NCBI GenBank assembly: GCA_018907035.1
Contig: JACCIC010000003.1
Location: 2,518,001 to 2,582,000 of the forward strand
Origin: Sycobia sp. Sy_11
Taxonomy: Eukaryota > Arthropoda > Insecta > Hymenoptera > Epichrysomallidae
Length of the DNA stretch: 64,000 nucleotides
Reading direction: 5' to 3'
Position 1 is the first letter of the stretch; each line of letters starts with the position of its first letter. Below the pieces are notes generated by a model. That model had not been told where the DNA came from and made no database searches. It worked only from the letters and a program-made list of their open reading frames with translations. A program made the position numbers and the translations under genes. This document shows positions 12,573 to 26,829 of this stretch, one piece after another.

Positions 12573-12809
12573 ATAGGAAACCAAATAAATGCAGTCAAAG
12601 GCCACAAAATCACAAGCATTAAAGCAATAAAAGAGAATAAACAAATAAAAACTGTTTCAAGGGAAATTATATCTTACCTGGAAAATTTGCTTCAAATTTC
12701 AGTAGCAACAATTATGATAAAGAATTCCTAGAATACAAAAATAGAATCGAAAGCAATAATTTTATAGAGTTCCAAGAATACGCGTCATTTGTGGGAATTG
12801 TTAATTTAC

Positions 12810-13865
12810 TTCTTCCATTTAGAGCAATCTGCAGCTAAAGGACATGGGCTACTCATAGAAGCATATGCTAATGTTAATTTGAGTGAGAGAAGTTGTCGGG
12901 AGTGGTTCCAAAAATTTTAAAGTAGTGATTTTGACGTAGAGGACAAAACACGCAGTAGAAGACCCAAAGTGTATGGTGACACAGAATTGGAAGCTTTACT
13001 AGAGGAAGACCTGTGTCAAACACAAGAACTTGCACAAAAATTAAGAGTGACTCAGCAAGCTATTTCACAACGTCTCAAAACCCTGGGTATGGTCCAAAAG
13101 CAAAGAATTGAGTTCCTTACGAACTGAAGCTAAGAGACGTCGAGCGTCGCTTATTCGATTGCAAACAATTGCTCAAAAGGCAAAATCGCAAAGTAATTCT
13201 ACATCGAATCATGGCAGAAGACGAAAAGTGGATTCACTACAACCCAAAGCATAGAAAGTCATTGAGTAAACCCGGGCATGTCTCTACTTTTATGGCCAAG
13301 TCAAACATTCATGGCAAGAAGCTAATGCTGTGCATGTAGTGGGATCAACTTGAAGTAATCTATTACGAAATACTCCAACACAATCAAACCGTCACCGGGA
13401 AACGTTACCAACTACAACTGATGCAATTGAGCCGAGTATTGAAGATTAAACGTCCACAATATGCCAAAAAGCACGATAAAGTCATTTTTCAGCATGACAA
13501 CGCTCGGCCACATGTTGCAAAAATTGTAAAGGAAACGTTAGAAGCACTGAATTGGGACGTCCTACCCCACCCGCCGTATTCACCAGATATTGCTCCTTCT
13601 GATGGCCAACTATTCCGGTCGATGACTCATGATCTGGCTGAGCAGCGCTTCACTTTTAACGAGCAATTGAAGAAATGGGTAGATTCGTGGATCGTCTCAA
13701 AAGACGAGCAATTTTTTAGACAGAGTATCCACTTGCCTCTCGAAAGATCGTCAACAGTAGTAGAAAGTGATGGGCAATATTTTGAATGACATTATTTGTA
13801 CCTTTTTTTACAATAAATTCTTATTTCTTTATAAAAAAACGGCGGAAACTTATTTGTACAACCAA
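12810..13865 (+). pseudogene. Mariner transposase (irritans-like), inactivated
   Basis: Across frames, the translation runs through the helix-turn-helix region (AAKGHGLLIEAYAN, SCREWFQKF) to the catalytic core. The three catalytic Asp positions are all visible: DEKWIHYNP, QHDNARPHVA, and PPYSPDIAPSD with the usual 34-residue spacing family. The C-terminus has KKWVDSWI, SKDEQFFR and SDGQYFE, typical of irritans-subfamily mariners. In-frame stops occur near 12919 and 13339, and a frameshift near 13112. The initiator Met is not found. The downstream inverted repeat ends at 13865 (reverse complement TTGGTTGTACAAATAAGT) beside TA. No matching left repeat was found, so the 5' end is lost or degraded. 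Confidence 0.88.
13825..13865 (+). repeat. Mariner right terminal inverted repeat
   Basis: The sequence ends ACAACCAA next to a TA dinucleotide. Its reverse complement begins TTGGTTGTACAAATAAG and resembles irritans-type mariner ends. Confidence 0.6.
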
Positions 13866-13869
13866 TACA

Positions 13870-16590
13870 AAATACCATTTCAAACTTTAGATTAGTAAAT
13901 TAAAAACTATAGATTTGATTTTGAACTCTTGCGGTTATTTATGATCATGACTTTTTTATTAATATAACTTTACCTAATTTGTTAAAACTCCATCAATATT
14001 ATTTTATTAATGTTTTATTTTTACAAAAAATATAATATAATTAACTAACCATTGGTAATCTTGTTACAAATGTAATTGCTTTTTAAGATTTATTTGTCAT
14101 ATAATAATTTAGATATGGTAAATGTAAATTATATGAAATACATTATATAACTTCTATGTTTAAAACTTTATACACTAAAAAATGAAAGTACACCATTTCT
14201 GTGTCATGGTGTCATGTTTAGAAATGTATAAGTAACAAGTAAACGAAAAAATAATTTTGCGTTTTGAATGAAATTCAAGCATAATTAAAAAAAAAATTTT
14301 TTTAAATATTTATTAGATCTAAATCTATCTCTATAATACATGTTGCGTATCAGTAATACTATTCAAGTATCATTCAACAAAAAGTTACGTATAATTTGAA
14401 ACTTTGTAATAGTCTGCAATTGCATTTTTAAGAGTGAACACTATTTTCTTTGCCAATGCACAATGGTAGGGAAGAAAAAATTAATCTCAATAAAATGATT
14501 TAGAATTAAATTCAATAAAATGATACTCAAATGAATTTGAAGTGACTTTTATTCTTAAAAATAAAAAAAGATGAGTATCGAATATTTTTTTATATATAAT
14601 AGATATTTTATACAAAGTTTAATCCAATTGAACGAGTGGATCTTGGTTATTGTTATTTTTTCGTAATCTATAAATATAACTATTAGTCGCGAATTCAAAC
14701 TACTTCAAAAACTAATTTATATCTATTTTTTAATAATTTATGTGCGAAATCTGTAATTTATTCGTTAAAAACAAATAAAAATAAAATAGTCTCTATTTAT
14801 AAGATATCTTTTAATCAAGTTGTAGAAATACATATGTATATTAAATTGATATGTGGGCTTTGAAAATAAAAACTATAAGTAAAATTGTAATATAAAATTC
14901 TTTATTAAGAAGAAAAGTTGTTTTTTTAGAATAGCAAATTAAATGTTTTCCTTTTGAAATATTCAAATATATTCCTAGAAAGGCAAGATCAATTCATTGT
15001 AATACTAATTTTTATTAGGGTGGTGCGTGTTAATATTAACGACTAAATAACATTATCCGTATGTAATAAAAATTATGAGGAGAAAAAATGTTATTTTACA
15101 ATCACAATGAGACGATGTAATCGTACAGATTTTAATGCTTACAAAAAAGTTCAAAAAAATTATTTTCTTGATTCTTATTACACTTTAAGAAACAATAAAT
15201 TTTCGTACAGAATAAAGCTTCTAAAACGACGCTTGTTTTCTGTTATTACATGAACGCTTAGTATTTGTTGTTAACTGAGCGCAAGTTTTTTTTTCTTTAA
15301 TCAGAAGCTAAAAAATTAATTTTCATGTATCTAATACAAGAGGTTTTCTTAATTTTTTTTGTAAATTTGAAAATTGATAAATAATCATTATAAACAAAAA
15401 ACAACTATATCATTAGATTTTCAAAGAAAAAAATACAAGCGCTCAGAAAATTATCAACTGAGATCTTCAGCCCTTTTAAAGGGTACATACATATAAAGTA
15501 TTTTATTAACCTTATTAAGTTTTACTTTTTTACTCCTCTTACAAAATTCAAGAATCGTTATTTGTACTCTTCACAGTGTATTTACGGTTGCATTCATTTA
15601 TTAGTTTCTCTGTAAAATACAAACGACCAAATTAACTTACTTGTCATACTCTTATCTTTCGACTTTTTCTAGTTCAATTAATAAATATCCAGTCTTTTTT
15701 CGACGCATGAGTCAATTCCTATTTTACTTTATAAATAATAAAATTTATTTAGGAGTACTGATTAAACACGTCTTATTTAAATTTTTTCTTATTTACTGAA
15801 TGTTGAAACGTAATATTCTATTAAAATATTGACGTGCACATGAAAAGTATTTCAAGTTGTGAATGACAATCAATTTATAGCAGTAAGTGCTTTTAGAATA
15901 ATGAGAAAAGTTGAAAATTGCACAAAGTACTTGACATAACAGCTGTTTGTCTTCATGTTTCTAAGATAAGTTGCTGTTTTAGTAATACTGAGTTTATAAA
16001 CTCATTTTTTAATCATTCATAATTAAACTCTAAGTGAAAATACCTCAATTCTACTTACTCTAATTAATATATAAATGCAAATAAAAACTGATCTGAAATA
16101 TTAGCTGATTTTTTCAAATCATGTCTTGAAAATAATACAAGATATTATGTATCAAAATAACAATCAATAAAATATTAAAAAATCAGTATTATGCGTCAAA
16201 AAAAATAAAAATATCAAGTCAACAAAAATAGTAAAGAAAATTGTAGTAAATACTGATTTACTTTTTAAAAAATACAAGTAAATATTAAGTATAGAATCGA
16301 TATATTGATTATAAATATTAAATATATTGGTCCAAAATCAGCTGTTATGTGCAAGTTTAAAGTTTTATCATTCATTTTTCAAGTTATTTAAATGCTTTTT
16401 TATACTTTTGAAAATGCGTTTACACAAGTTCATTTAAGATGATGTTTGTGTAAACATTTCTTTTATTATTTTCTAAAAACTTGTTTCTCTTCTTTTATTA
16501 AAAATTAAGAATTGTACTGTTGTCGACTGTTCTGAATTAAATTACTAAATATTTTTATCGATCTTACAGTCTTTGTACTATAATATATTA
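13870..16590. other. AT-rich non-coding DNA
   Basis: Nothing recognisable on either strand. Only homopolymer and AT-rich stretches are seen. Confidence 0.5.
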
Positions 16591-16596
16591 AACTAA

Positions 16597-17272
16597 AATG
16601 ATGATAATCAGACTGTCCTTGTTTATAATCACCCCCAAAGAATCTGAAATAGAAATTACTACTAAAACTACTTGGCATCATTCGTAAAGATTAGTGATAA
16701 CAAAGAAACAACGGACCAGAAACCCCAAGGGACTTTGAACTTTAACGTCAAAGCGAAATCGATCAAACCAACGATTACTTGTGATATTAAAAACAAACAC
16801 GGAATTACTTCGTTAAACTTGAAATACACTTCAATTTCAATGCAACCCGCACTCCTACACCTAAGCTTCCGTCTAGTTACTTTTCACGCATAAACAGATT
16901 AACATTAATAATGGACCACCTTTTATTATTGATGTACAGCCAGATTTTAGATTTAGCTTTTGTTATCTAACAACATCCACGAAAACACCTTTACTTGAAT
17001 ACAAAGGATATCTACACGTTAGTTTATTTACACTTATCAGATACAAATCAATCATATCCAACGCTACACTCTTACTACACTACATTCACAAAGGGTATCG
17101 AAGATTAATTTAAGGTGGTGGGGTCAGTCAAATTGTCCTTTGCTAACATAAAATACAGTTTATTTTTATTATTTTTAATTTTTAATCTAATTTTATTTTA
17201 TTTTTAGTAGTAATATCTATTTCAGATTCTTCAAGGGTAATTATAAATAAAAACAGACTGACTGTCATTATA
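16597..17272. mobile_element. MITE-like element with ~72-bp terminal inverted repeats
   Basis: The left end (16597-16669) has CAGACTGTCCTTGTTTATAA, then CACCC, AGAATCTGAAATAGAAATTA and CTACTAAAA. The right end (about 17202-17272) is its reverse complement with few changes. The ends resemble those of the element at 10941-12401, so this is probably a non-autonomous relative. The interior holds a 73-codon frame with no recognisable motif and is otherwise non-coding. Confidence 0.7.
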
Positions 17273-17275
17273 TTA

Positions 17276-18550
17276 GTATAACATATTATAGTATAGATCG
17301 TAAAATCGATACAAATATTTATTAATTCTCTTCTTTTATCTTGAGACCTACTTGAGTCTACAATTTGAACAATATCTAGAAGAAAATATAAAGTAGCTTT
17401 TTTTTTAGAAAACAAAGAATGCTGTTTATAATAATGTTATTGTGACTAGCACAAACTGGCTTCTTTCAAAAATTCCTTTGTAACATTTACTTTTTACCAC
17501 AAAAAAAAAATATTTTTTACTTTATGACGCAAATATTTGCAATAAATAAATTATACAAATTAAAATATTCCAAAATAATAAATCCTTTTTATAAAGTCTC
17601 TTGTAAGATAAGCTTCAAATATTAAAATTCATTTACATTTTTTTATTTTACAAAATTAAGAATAATTATAGTAATACGTAATTACTTATTTTTGCACTGT
17701 GACTAAAAAGTACAAAAGATGTGCAACAGATTAAGAAAAATCTTAACCCTTATTTAAAAAAAAAAGGTCAATTGCAACTTTGTAAAAAATAAATTCATTT
17801 GTTTTCATTCATATCAGATGCATTTACTCATACATACGATTTTTTATAAGATTATTCCACGCTTGAGTTCAGAAGTTAAAACTTTCTAAGCTATATATAA
17901 ACTTAAAACTAATATACATCTATTTTTATAATTTCTTTTAAAAAGATTTTCTATAAATTTGTTAAAGTTAAACAATACTTGGAAATCTTTTTAAAGAATT
18001 TTACTACTTGTTAACAACAAGAACTTCTGAAATATTAAGAATCGGGCGTTGGATAAAACTTATAATAGTATAATTCTTTTTTTTACATTTTTTCTTCAAA
18101 ATTCATAATTTGATTTCTAACTGTTTTATTATATGTATCATTATATTATTTTTTCTCGTTTTTAATTTTCTTTATATATATATATTTTTTTTTTTTGCTT
18201 TCTATGCATTTGGTATATAAATACACCTAAATACTTTAGCAGTGGACGCCTACTATATCACTAAACCACTGCAGATTTTTTATCACATTCACTTCCATTG
18301 TTTTATATTAAATGTTACTTTTCCTTCTTTGTTTATGGCAAACCAATGAGATGTTTCCACATTCACCGCTCACATATTATTACTGATTGTACAGTAACAT
18401 TTGTTTATATAATAAGACTGCATTCTTCATGAATCATTTAATATAATATCAGAAACCGTGAGAAATTAACGATTGTTCAATTACTATACTTTAGATTGAC
18501 AGAAATTTAAATTCTGAATTAGTATTTCCTTGAACAAAAACAAAACATTA
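17276..18550. other. AT-rich non-coding DNA, probably including cyclin G 3' UTR
   Basis: No coding signal. Several TTTATT strings on this strand (AATAAA on the minus strand) near 18555 and below could end the cyclin transcript. Confidence 0.4.
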
Positions 18551-18627
18551 CAAATTTATTACAAAAAATGTAAAGCTTATAAAAGTCAAAATTGATAAAA
18601 ATTACCTTTTTTAATGAAAATTTTTGA

Positions 18628-21484
18628 TTAACGCCTTTTTTGCCCATGACGACGAGTAAATTTGCGACTTTTTCTAGAATTCAAATACACAATTTAGTTA
18701 AACTTAATTTAACATAGTAAGCTAAAAGAAATTTTAGAATTGAATATATACCTAATTCTTTTAGGGGAAGGTGGGTTGTGCTCAGCAATTACAGGTAATA
18801 CAGATTTTAATTTGTCAGTTGGTCGCAATAAACGAGCGGTTCTCGATGATAATTTCCAAATAAGTCTCTGTCTATATGGTGTTTGTTCTTGGGCATTGTA
18901 CTTACTCAATATTGCACTAACAACTTCATGTGTTGCAAAAAAACTTGGATCGGAAATCTGTAAGGTTATTGATAAATTATATTTATTTAAATTTGGAAAC
19001 ACATTTTGTAATATCTTGAATATGCATTGATAGACGTAATTGATTATAATATGTATTAAATAAATTTATTATGCAGGTAACTATAATATATCAAATATGT
19101 ACATAATTTAGACGTTATATTTGGTGGGTTTTTCCTGTGATAAAAAATCTAATTTAAAACAGGTTTTTTTTTTAAAATTTCACACTGTAATGAATGTTTT
19201 GGAAAAGTATAAAAGTATTAAAAATAATTTATTTACAATCTACTAATCAGATGATCAATACTCCATATTGATTGTTCTGTAAATTAATTCACACGCAAAA
19301 CGTGGAATGAGTAAAACTGGTTATTTCACTGCGAGTATAGATAAATATAAAATGTTTTAATTATAACAATTGAGATGTTTCATTACTTTCTTTAATAGTA
19401 TTTCCTAGTTAATTTTTAATTTTGAACGTGCTTTTTTTTAAATTTTTGTGTGTATTTTTTTTGTATGTTAGTATGCTTTTAAATTTTCTTTATCAATTCA
19501 TTTATTTTTATTTTTTATCTTGTTTATATGCAAGTTACCAATATAAATATTAAATTTTTATATCTATTTTACTAAATGGAAGTATAGTATTAATGGTAAT
19601 TTTTAATCCTACATCTCATCTAAAAGTATATGAAAAATTTATTTCAAAATCCTAACCAAACATAAAACCTAGTTAATCAAAAGATATTAAAATAGAATTA
19701 AAATTTACTTTGCAAATTTTTTGTAACTCTGCTGCAAATTCTACAAGCCTGAGTAACAGATGAGCTATCGTTGATGAATCTAAAGATGATGGTCCAGGTA
19801 TGTTAGATATATTCTTATCAGTATTTGAATCAAATCTATTCACAGCAGCATGAAGATAAGTGCATAAGAGAACAAGAGCTACTTCTGACTGTCTTAGGCT
19901 AGAACAATTTCCATCACAAGCTACCATTTCAAGACGTAAAAGCAATTCGGATTCCTAAAAAATAATATTGAAAAATAATAATGTAGAATAAAAAATTAGT
20001 AACATTTTTATTTATTTATTTGTTTAAAAATAAATAAGAACTGTTTTAAATTGAATATTAATTATTTTTTATATAAAAATTATTGACAAAAATTAAAAAA
20101 TATACAAAAATACGACTGCTTTTTTATACCAAGGAAATAAAAAATGCCTATTTTAACAATATCATATATAAACATGAAATAATTAAAAATTTTAGTTAAT
20201 CATACCATTTTTTATGTTTATTCCATATAATTATAAAATTTTAAGCAAATTCATCAAAGGGTGTGGACTTAAAAACGTTTTTCAAATTTTATAACTAAAA
20301 TTTATAAGCTACATTTAAGAATGTACTCGCTTACACGCTGTTTGATGAATTTTCTTGAAACTTTATTGCAATGTAAAATCATAAATGAAAGTCATGATGA
20401 ACTAAAATTTGCAATAACTTAATGTTTACATATAATATTATTTAAAACACTGTACTTTATCTCAAGTTACTGATTAAAAGATAAAGTGAATTTTTAAATA
20501 ATGTTTAAAAGAGTAACGTTATTTATTCTCAAGATACGAATGTTATATATTCTGATTCTATATTAATTCAACATAATTTTATACCACTAAGGCAATGTTA
20601 AATTAAAAATAATGATTTGCATACCCTAAAAATACTCGAATATATATCTCCAATACCGAGTTGTGTTGCAACAGCTTGAAACATAATGTTAAAGAGGCGT
20701 AGAAAAGTGAGTGAAGTGATAGGCTGCATGCCTGGAGCCCATTCCAGTTTATTGCGAATAACTTCAGACATACGCTTTAAATCACCACCTGTGCACTTGC
20801 ATTGTGAAATAGAAACCAAATGATCAGCATCAAGAGATTCTTGAGCCATTTGGACGGCAGCTATATGAAAGGCAGAAACACTGATGCATGCCATATGCTT
20901 TGGCCTAGCTTTCATTTTAGTCAAGAAGCGATCTATTAGATTGATGGCAATGAATAAAACATCCGATGGAAGATCGTACCAAACTTTGAGGCATCTAAGT
21001 ACATGTGCTGAACCATCTCGCAGACCAATTGTAATCTCTTCATTCTATTAAAAAATATTGCAGATAAAGTTATATTATAAGTTCTACTTATGTCGATTGT
21101 TGTGAATTAAACTATAAGGCTGATAAAAATATTTATTCATTTATTGCAAGTAAAATTATTAAAAAATATATATATATATATATAGAAAATATCAAAATAT
21201 TTTATAAAATATTTAATATAAAAATTGCTTAAATTTTTTTCATTTTATAATTTATTTTTAATCTTTACAAATATAAAATTTTCATAAACAATTAATTATT
21301 AGAAAATAATATTAATTCCATACGTAAATATATATAAAATAAGACTTGTACAAATAAAACATACCTGAGTTGACGTAGGTAATTCAAGATTAGGTTGATA
21401 TTTGGTCTCAAGTAAAAGAGCTTCTTGCAGTTGCTCAAAGAGTGGTTGGATTGCATCCGGTACAGGCAAGCCTGATGTATCCAT
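18628..21484 (-). CDS. CycG: Cyclin G (G1/G2-type cyclin), complete, 5 coding exons
   Basis: G-type cyclins are atypical cyclins tied to growth control, DNA-damage response and PP2A regulation; that role is family knowledge. Coding exons read on the minus strand: 21484-21365, 21044-20625, 19954-19709, 18957-18752 and 18673-18628. Each is bounded by AG/GT, and the lengths 120+420+246+206+46 keep phase and give 345 aa plus TAA. Exon 1 starts MDTSGLPVPDAIQPLFEQL. The cyclin box lies at about residues 45-180, with LRCLKVWYDLPSDVLF near 56-71 and LIDRFL near 76-81. The C-terminal part has LIWKLSSRTARLLRPTDKLK, then PPSPKR, and a basic tail KSRKFTRRHGQKRR encoded by the 46-base last exon. The start ATG is preceded by an exon with no in-frame coding continuation. 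A minus-strand AATAAA lies about 70 bases past the stop. Identity as cyclin G rather than another cyclin rests on the RLLRPTDKL segment and gene layout. Confidence 0.92.
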
Positions 21485-21615
21485 TCCTGCAATATACGAC
21501 TGCTAGTGGTTTAAGATAATCGATGGGATACAGTGCAGCCTATGTTGCCACACAGTATTATAATCCAACGATAATCCTTACACCACAAGAATGGTTCAGC
21601 TGGCTAGCCTGATAT
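21485..21615 (-). other. CycG: Cyclin G 5' UTR part of first coding exon
   Basis: The minus strand shows TTTATGTTTCAG just above 21615, a good splice acceptor, followed by 131 non-coding bases up to the cyclin ATG at 21484. Stops interrupt the cyclin frame here, so it is read as 5' UTR. The true first exon must therefore lie further upstream, at higher coordinates. Confidence 0.6.
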
Positions 21616-23199
21616 CTGAAACATAAAACAAGTAATATTATTAAAAATTATAAACTAATTGTAGTTAAGCACAATTGTAACATTGTTCAAAAAAGTATTT
21701 CATTCAAGAATTCAAAAATAAACTAATAAATAAAAATTTAATTTTATTGATCTTCTTTAGATATATATTTCAGCTCATCTTATAAAATTTAATGTAAGAT
21801 ATAATTTTAAAATGTATTTAAAATTAAACCAGCTGTTAAAATTTCAAAATATTTGATTATCATACGCCACTGGTGTTGCAATATTTACATGCATCTATCT
21901 GTATTCTGTGTGATTCAAAAAGAGTGCCCTGTTATGCATTATGATGAATCTATCTGAAATGGAGTTGATTTAATTTTTTAAACCATTTACACTAATTTTT
22001 TAATAATATAATAGAAAAAATTTAAATAAATATACACGCAGGCACAGAATATTTATTTATTTTGTCCTTATATACAGATTAAGACGAATCTGGAATAAGC
22101 AATTTTCATATTCAGAATTCCACACTGAAAAAAAATACTTTCTTTTCTCAAGTAAATAGTTTCTTGTATTAAGGCAGAAAAATTGTTTTCTTAAATTTAA
22201 AGTAATATTTTTTTTATCTTTCAGCAGTTTTGTACTACAATATAGAAAAAAATGTTTAATAGACAGTAAAAAAAAATTTTCAATCGTTTTCACTGATGTA
22301 AGCATATTCAAATCAATGACCCATAGATCAATTTATTCTTATGAACATTCATATTAATTAAATCATTTGATTTAATACATAATGGGTTTAATTATATTTT
22401 TTTGCGATAAATATTTTAACTCTGCTAGTCTGTGCTAATGGAACTATTTTTTTTAACTATACGCATATAAACTTATCGCTCTTCAATATTTTTACATGCA
22501 TATATAATAATTATAAGTTATTGACGAATTTTGTCTAGATATATAGCTCGTTATTTGTTAATAAATGAAAAATAAATATATTATAATTTTCTATTTATTT
22601 TACTTAATTTAGTTTTTTACGAAAATGTAATATTTTATGTTAAGTATTTAATCTAATTTATGCAAAGAAAAAATATGGAAAAGTCGCTTGGTAAGTTCTT
22701 AAAAAATTGCCGAGAAGAAAAGAAAGCTTATTCTTACATGGTGCCATTTCTGGCCGTATGATTGCTTTCCTTCAAGCTTTCTTCGTTATTATTCATGAAT
22801 TCCAAATACAAACATTCCTATATAGTTTTCTACGATTTCTTTTAAAATATTTTATATCAAGTGAAAATATTTTCATTTTATCTTAATTTGAAATGGCTAA
22901 AACGAATTCGAAGTTTTATTTATTTTTAAGACACATATAAAAAAAATTAAAAATAATTTTGTTGTAATTGAATGATGTAAAATATATAATTATTTTCATT
23001 ATATAATTCAAATAAAACGTAATGTATAAATGAACAGGACTGTCAAGCCAATTAAAATTACAATACAACTGATGATATTGTGCGAAATAAATTTAATCTC
23101 TAGTGTATAGTTCTCGATCTGGTTTTTATTGATTCAGTAGATACACAGATATATATATTATTTTCTTACTAATCGATCCAAAAATAGACGTATCATAAA

Positions 23200-23203
<4 letters not shown>

Positions 23204-23263
<60 letters not shown>
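23204..23263. repeat. (AT)30 microsatellite
   Basis: An uninterrupted AT run. Confidence 0.97.
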
Positions 23264-23270
<7 letters not shown>

Positions 23271-25508
23271 AACATATATAAATAAGCAAGTATTATGCAA
23301 GACTTCTTAATTGCATAAATTCTTTATTATTGTCATTTTTATTCAAGTATTTGTATTCAATGGGTCATTACTCTCATGCCTTCGTTCGTGTCATAACAAC
23401 AACAAAATAACAATAACGACAACAATAATAACAATAAATATTTGCTATGTAAATTGTCATTTAAAATAAATATATTTCAAAGTAATATTTTTACAGGTGA
23501 TTAAAAAAGTGGAAAGTATAGACGTAAATTCAAATTTGCATTTCATTTAAAAGATCTTGTGTTTATAATGTATAGGTTTTAAATTCACTTAAATTAACGT
23601 AGAAGAGCGATTTAAACATTTTCAAATCGACATCTCAGCTTGGGAGGCTCTGAGTCTGTACCTCTGAAATTTATCTGTTTGTTGCCAGGCCGATGCCGTG
23701 CTCGTCGCTTTTTTCATTGTTTCTTGTTTCATGGCCGCTTAAGTTGAGGCGAGACGCGATCTCGAAGGACACGCGAACGCGATCGAATGAAAGGCAACGT
23801 TCAAAATACCAAAAAAATGCGAGCTTTGCAAAAACTATAGACGCTATCAGATACCTGTTTCTTTTTTTCATCCAATCCACTGAAATTTCCTACAGTAGAT
23901 ACCTCAAAAGATTCAGAAAACGAGTGCGAATATTTGTTTACAAATATTATAAGCCGAGCTATTAAGCAACGTATAATAACAATGAAAAAAGAAATAATTA
24001 CAATGTGTCAATGAACATTGGCTTTTCTCTCATAAATAACGTTTAATTAAAGAGGCACATTATTCGATTAGGACGAGATTAGGAAGAGAATCGTAAACAA
24101 AGGACGTTAAAAACATCCAATATTATCGCTCTCTGTTTCGACACAAAGCAATTTTTTTAATAGTAACATTCTCGGTAAGATTGTTATCTTCGCGTTAAAA
24201 TCCACTGCTTACAGTCATATAGTCGAAAAAAACGTATAAAATTAGAAAAATATTCATTTTCTGCCTGTTTAAAGCTGACAGCTGCTCGATGAAACAAATT
24301 GAAATGCAAGGATGGAATATTACGTATATGTATCGAGTATTAAAATACATCCTCTTCAATAAATTACATAACAAAATACGTGCTTTTAAATATTGAATGA
24401 GAATTCGTTAAAACGTTCTCAACGAGATTATTCACGAATAAAAGATAATAAAAAAAAGAGATATTTAGAACCCAATACTCTCTGATGTTTAGAAAGCGAT
24501 ACGATAGAACGTTCGCTGCCCCGAAGAGATAAGGTAACGAGATAAGACAATGAGAAGCATCGGTTTAACCGCGATAAATTCTGTGCCATTTTGAGAATAT
24601 TGCGATCGCGCAGCTTCTTATCGGGAGGACGGACGATGATAACTCCAAAAATATATTTTCTTATTTTATTAGAGAAATCGATTGTTGTACCTCGATTTTT
24701 CCGCTTTTCCCATCAAGATGAGAAACTGATAAATACCGTGTGCCCGATTATCGGCAAACTGTCAATATAAGCTAATCTATCTTGTCTCTTATCGACGACT
24801 TTTTCCCAACTTGCCTTAACTCTTAATTATTAAACTCTTGGAAGAAGGCCATTATTTTTTTTTAAACCCGTAATGTTCTCGAAACGAAATTTGCGCGTCA
24901 ACTTTCTCAAAGTTCCTTAAGCTCGCTAAAACTCACTATGAATCCACTTACAAGTCTTTCAAACTCGTTCAAAGTCGTTAAAATTCTACAAGCAAGAATG
25001 CTATTATAAAAGTTCCTTCCTCATTGGCGCTCAACTAAAAGTGGTCAGAACTCTAAGAGAAGAAATATTTTGTTGTGTCAGCAATCCCTTATATACTTCA
25101 TTATTGCTAAAGGCGTCAATTCGAGTGCGATAATTCTTCCCCGTTTAAATTATTACGTACTTTATTTCTACAAATATTGGATAAGATAAATTATTTGAAA
25201 ACAGTTGTTCGATGTTGACGAGGTTGGGGGAAATATTTTGCGCAGACATTGAATAAAATAATAAGATTCAAATAACTGAAATTAAGATTCGATTAACAGC
25301 TTTTATATTAATATATTATTTTCTCGAATTTATTATGATACTCGTTGTTTACAATCTGCACAAAATATGCCATTATTGAATAAGTAATAAAAAAAGTTCT
25401 AGTTGTGAATAAATACAACATTTTTTCATCAGATTGAATTCGGTTAAAACTCTCATCTTGTACTTGATGAAATTGCGTAATACTTTGTGCTAATACGTAA
25501 ATAAAAAA

Positions 25509-25511
<3 letters not shown>

Positions 25512-25555
<44 letters not shown>

Positions 25556-25566
25556 CGTGTGTGTGT
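25512..25566. repeat. (GT)n microsatellite with internal (GC)n
   Basis: A GT run interrupted by GCGCGCGC, a Z-DNA-prone alternating purine-pyrimidine tract. Confidence 0.95.
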
Positions 25567-26758
25567 ATTTATTCGTTAAATACATTATAAGACAATAATT
25601 ATAAGGGTAGATTCTCTTATCAAGATCATCTATAATTAGTTAACTAAAATTTTTATTATGTGGGAAAATTGTATGAATTCTAAACATTTTAAAAATATTT
25701 AAAATTACTAGCTTGAACCATAACTGATTGTGCCGATTATATTTTGTTATTATATTAAAAGTTTCAAACTTTTAAAAACATGTATAATTATATTGCGATT
25801 TTTTACTATTCTAGCAATGCATCTCTAAATCTTAAGATATGTGTAAGCAAATCTGGTATGATTCAAATTAGCTTTAAGGTATAGCATAATATCCCAGCTA
25901 ATATTCCTATTAGACAAAAGTCAAATTCGCGTACTATTGCAATATGATTCCTACCTTTTCAAGCTTCCTGTATGTATATATTTTATTTTATCTTTTATAG
26001 GACATAAATAAATTGCCCATACAACTTCATTTAATTTTTCTGCAAAATGTTATCTTAATGGGAGTATTGTGTTACAATTCATAATCAGTGGTACATTATT
26101 ATTTAAATTTTTGTATGAAATAAGCGTCTAAAAGCTTGTAAAAAACACATGAGATTTTAAACTATGCTATGAACGAAAATTATATTTTCTTTAATAAATA
26201 TGTATATTTCAACCGATGTGCAAAGTTAAGTATTATAACCATTAAAACACATTATTTTTGATATACTCTTAAATGTTAGTATTTTCGACTAATAAACATT
26301 CTTTTTAATTTTTAGCAAACGAAATTAGTTATTAAAGAAAAAATAATTTTCTTTCAGAACGGCACGGTCTAGAACAAGGTTTAGAATGTTTTTTTTATAT
26401 TATATGTATCACTGAATAATTATTAATTCTAGCATAATAAAAACTATGAGATTCTCCACAAATAGTAGCAGGAACAATAAAATAATAAGCATTTAGTAAA
26501 CTAAAAAAAACGTAAACTTTAGATAGGATTTTTATATATCGTCTATGCTTTCAATACATTTGTACGTTACCTAAACGTGTACCTATAAATAGGCAACAAT
26601 CCCTGTGCACACATGCCTGACAAACTGATCAAAAAGAACAAGAACTCGTACATGGAAAGTGCCAGAAACGAGACCAGAAAGGTCTCGGCAGGTCTCGAGA
26701 AAGGTCGTCACTGTTACAAACCGTATATAATCATAATTATGCGCTCTGCTGTTCTGTA

Positions 26759-26759
<1 letters not shown>

Positions 26760-26826
<67 letters not shown>
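26760..26826. repeat. (CA)33 microsatellite
   Basis: An uninterrupted CA run. Confidence 0.97.

Positions 26827-26829
<3 letters not shown>

Noticed and set aside
16672..16893. 73-codon frame
   Set aside because: It lies inside the MITE-like element and has no motif.
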